Source: Crocinitomicaceae bacterium
Lineage (GTDB): Bacteria; Bacteroidota; Bacteroidia; Flavobacteriales_D; Crocinitomicaceae
DNA length: 43,864 bases
Assembly (NCBI GenBank): GCA_023262855.1
Contig: JALQYQ010000040.1
Span: 1 to 43,864 of the forward strand
Direction of reading: 5' to 3'
Shown here: positions 43,790-43,864 of the stretch, piece after piece
How positions within the stretch are numbered: position 1 is the stretch's first letter
Layout: the number at the start of each line of letters is the position of its first letter
The notes under the pieces: generated by a model
Database searches by the model: none
What the model was told of the DNA's origin: nothing
Seen by the model: the letters and a program-made list of their open reading frames with translations, nothing else
Program-made: the position numbers and the translations under genes

Positions 43790-43864
43790 ATGAAAGCAAA
43801 ATTTTTACACACAGTTAAAAACGCAGTTCTTTTCACAGTTGTTACTTTAACAGCAATCGCTGCT
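43790..43864 (+). CDS. N-terminus of an exported protein (3' end beyond window)
   Basis: Open to the window edge: 25 codons reading MKAKFLHTVKNAVLFTVVTL then TAIAA. A positively charged start followed by a hydrophobic core and small residues is a good signal peptide. An in-frame ATG at 43769 would add seven residues (MKQNTNA); the A-rich stretch GAAACAAAACACAAA between them looks more like a leader, and a TTCCTTTG word (43757-43764) may be the -7 box, so 43790 is preferred. Nothing can be said about function. Confidence 0.6.
   Translation, partial: MKAKFLHTVKNAVLFTVVTLTAIAA

Overview
The window looks like chromosomal DNA of a member of the Bacteroidota, most likely the order Flavobacteriales and perhaps a Fluviicola/Crocinitomicaceae-like organism (inference). 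The signs are low GC by eye, two secreted proteins with C-terminal type IX secretion (T9SS) sorting domains, TAnnTTTG -7 promoter boxes, A-rich leaders instead of Shine-Dalgarno sites, and typical Bacteroidota protein variants. No rRNA, tRNA, IS element, prophage or CRISPR array was found.

Layout. 1-2948: housekeeping genes on the minus strand (monomeric NADP isocitrate dehydrogenase cut by the window edge, RdgB, a GxxExxY protein). 3328-7748: two glycosyltransferases and an AsnB-type amidotransferase. 7873-17120: mixed housekeeping and envelope genes (orphan efflux adaptor, SpoIIE-type phosphatase, acyltransferase, pabB-tilS, a small CIGCGS-tailed protein, a T9SS cargo protein, an RsmF-like methyltransferase). 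17194-21738: the WbuX/WbuZ/HisH sugar-amidation trio with a glycosyltransferase, interrupted by an S23-type four-helix-bundle gene. 21805-25495: a plus-strand island with a glycosyltransferase, an MBOAT O-acyltransferase and an SGNH-like partner. 25626-36557: a tightly packed 12-gene minus-strand operon running from a Wzt ATPase through amino-sugar and sugar-modification enzymes to five glycosyltransferase-like genes and a glucuronyl C5-epimerase homologue. 36692-43348: a large PKD/T9SS surface protein, the Wzm permease and a polytopic membrane protein. The window ends in the signal peptide of another exported protein.

Function. Most of 3.3-43.3 kb is one surface-polysaccharide locus of the ABC-transporter (Wzm/Wzt) type. 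The enzymes predict a glycan with a 3-amino-3,6-dideoxyhexose (FdtA, DegT aminotransferase, hexapeptide acyltransferase), an acetamidino sugar (WbuX/WbuZ/HisH), possibly an epimerised and/or amidated uronic acid (C5-epimerase, AsnB) and O-acylation (MBOAT/SGNH).

The most unusual feature is in the non-coding DNA. Many intergenic gaps hold arrays of degenerate words with a period of about 7 bp, in several sequence flavours. Arrays very often start at, or contain, the stop codon of the neighbouring gene, and in at least two genes they encode the C-terminal residues. GC-rich palindromes are embedded in them, and one such palindrome is inserted in frame in the hisH paralogue. An S23-family gene sits between two inverted arrays. 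A 160-bp composite element is tandemly repeated beside wzm. I consider this stop-codon-anchored repeat system the best candidate here for something poorly described.
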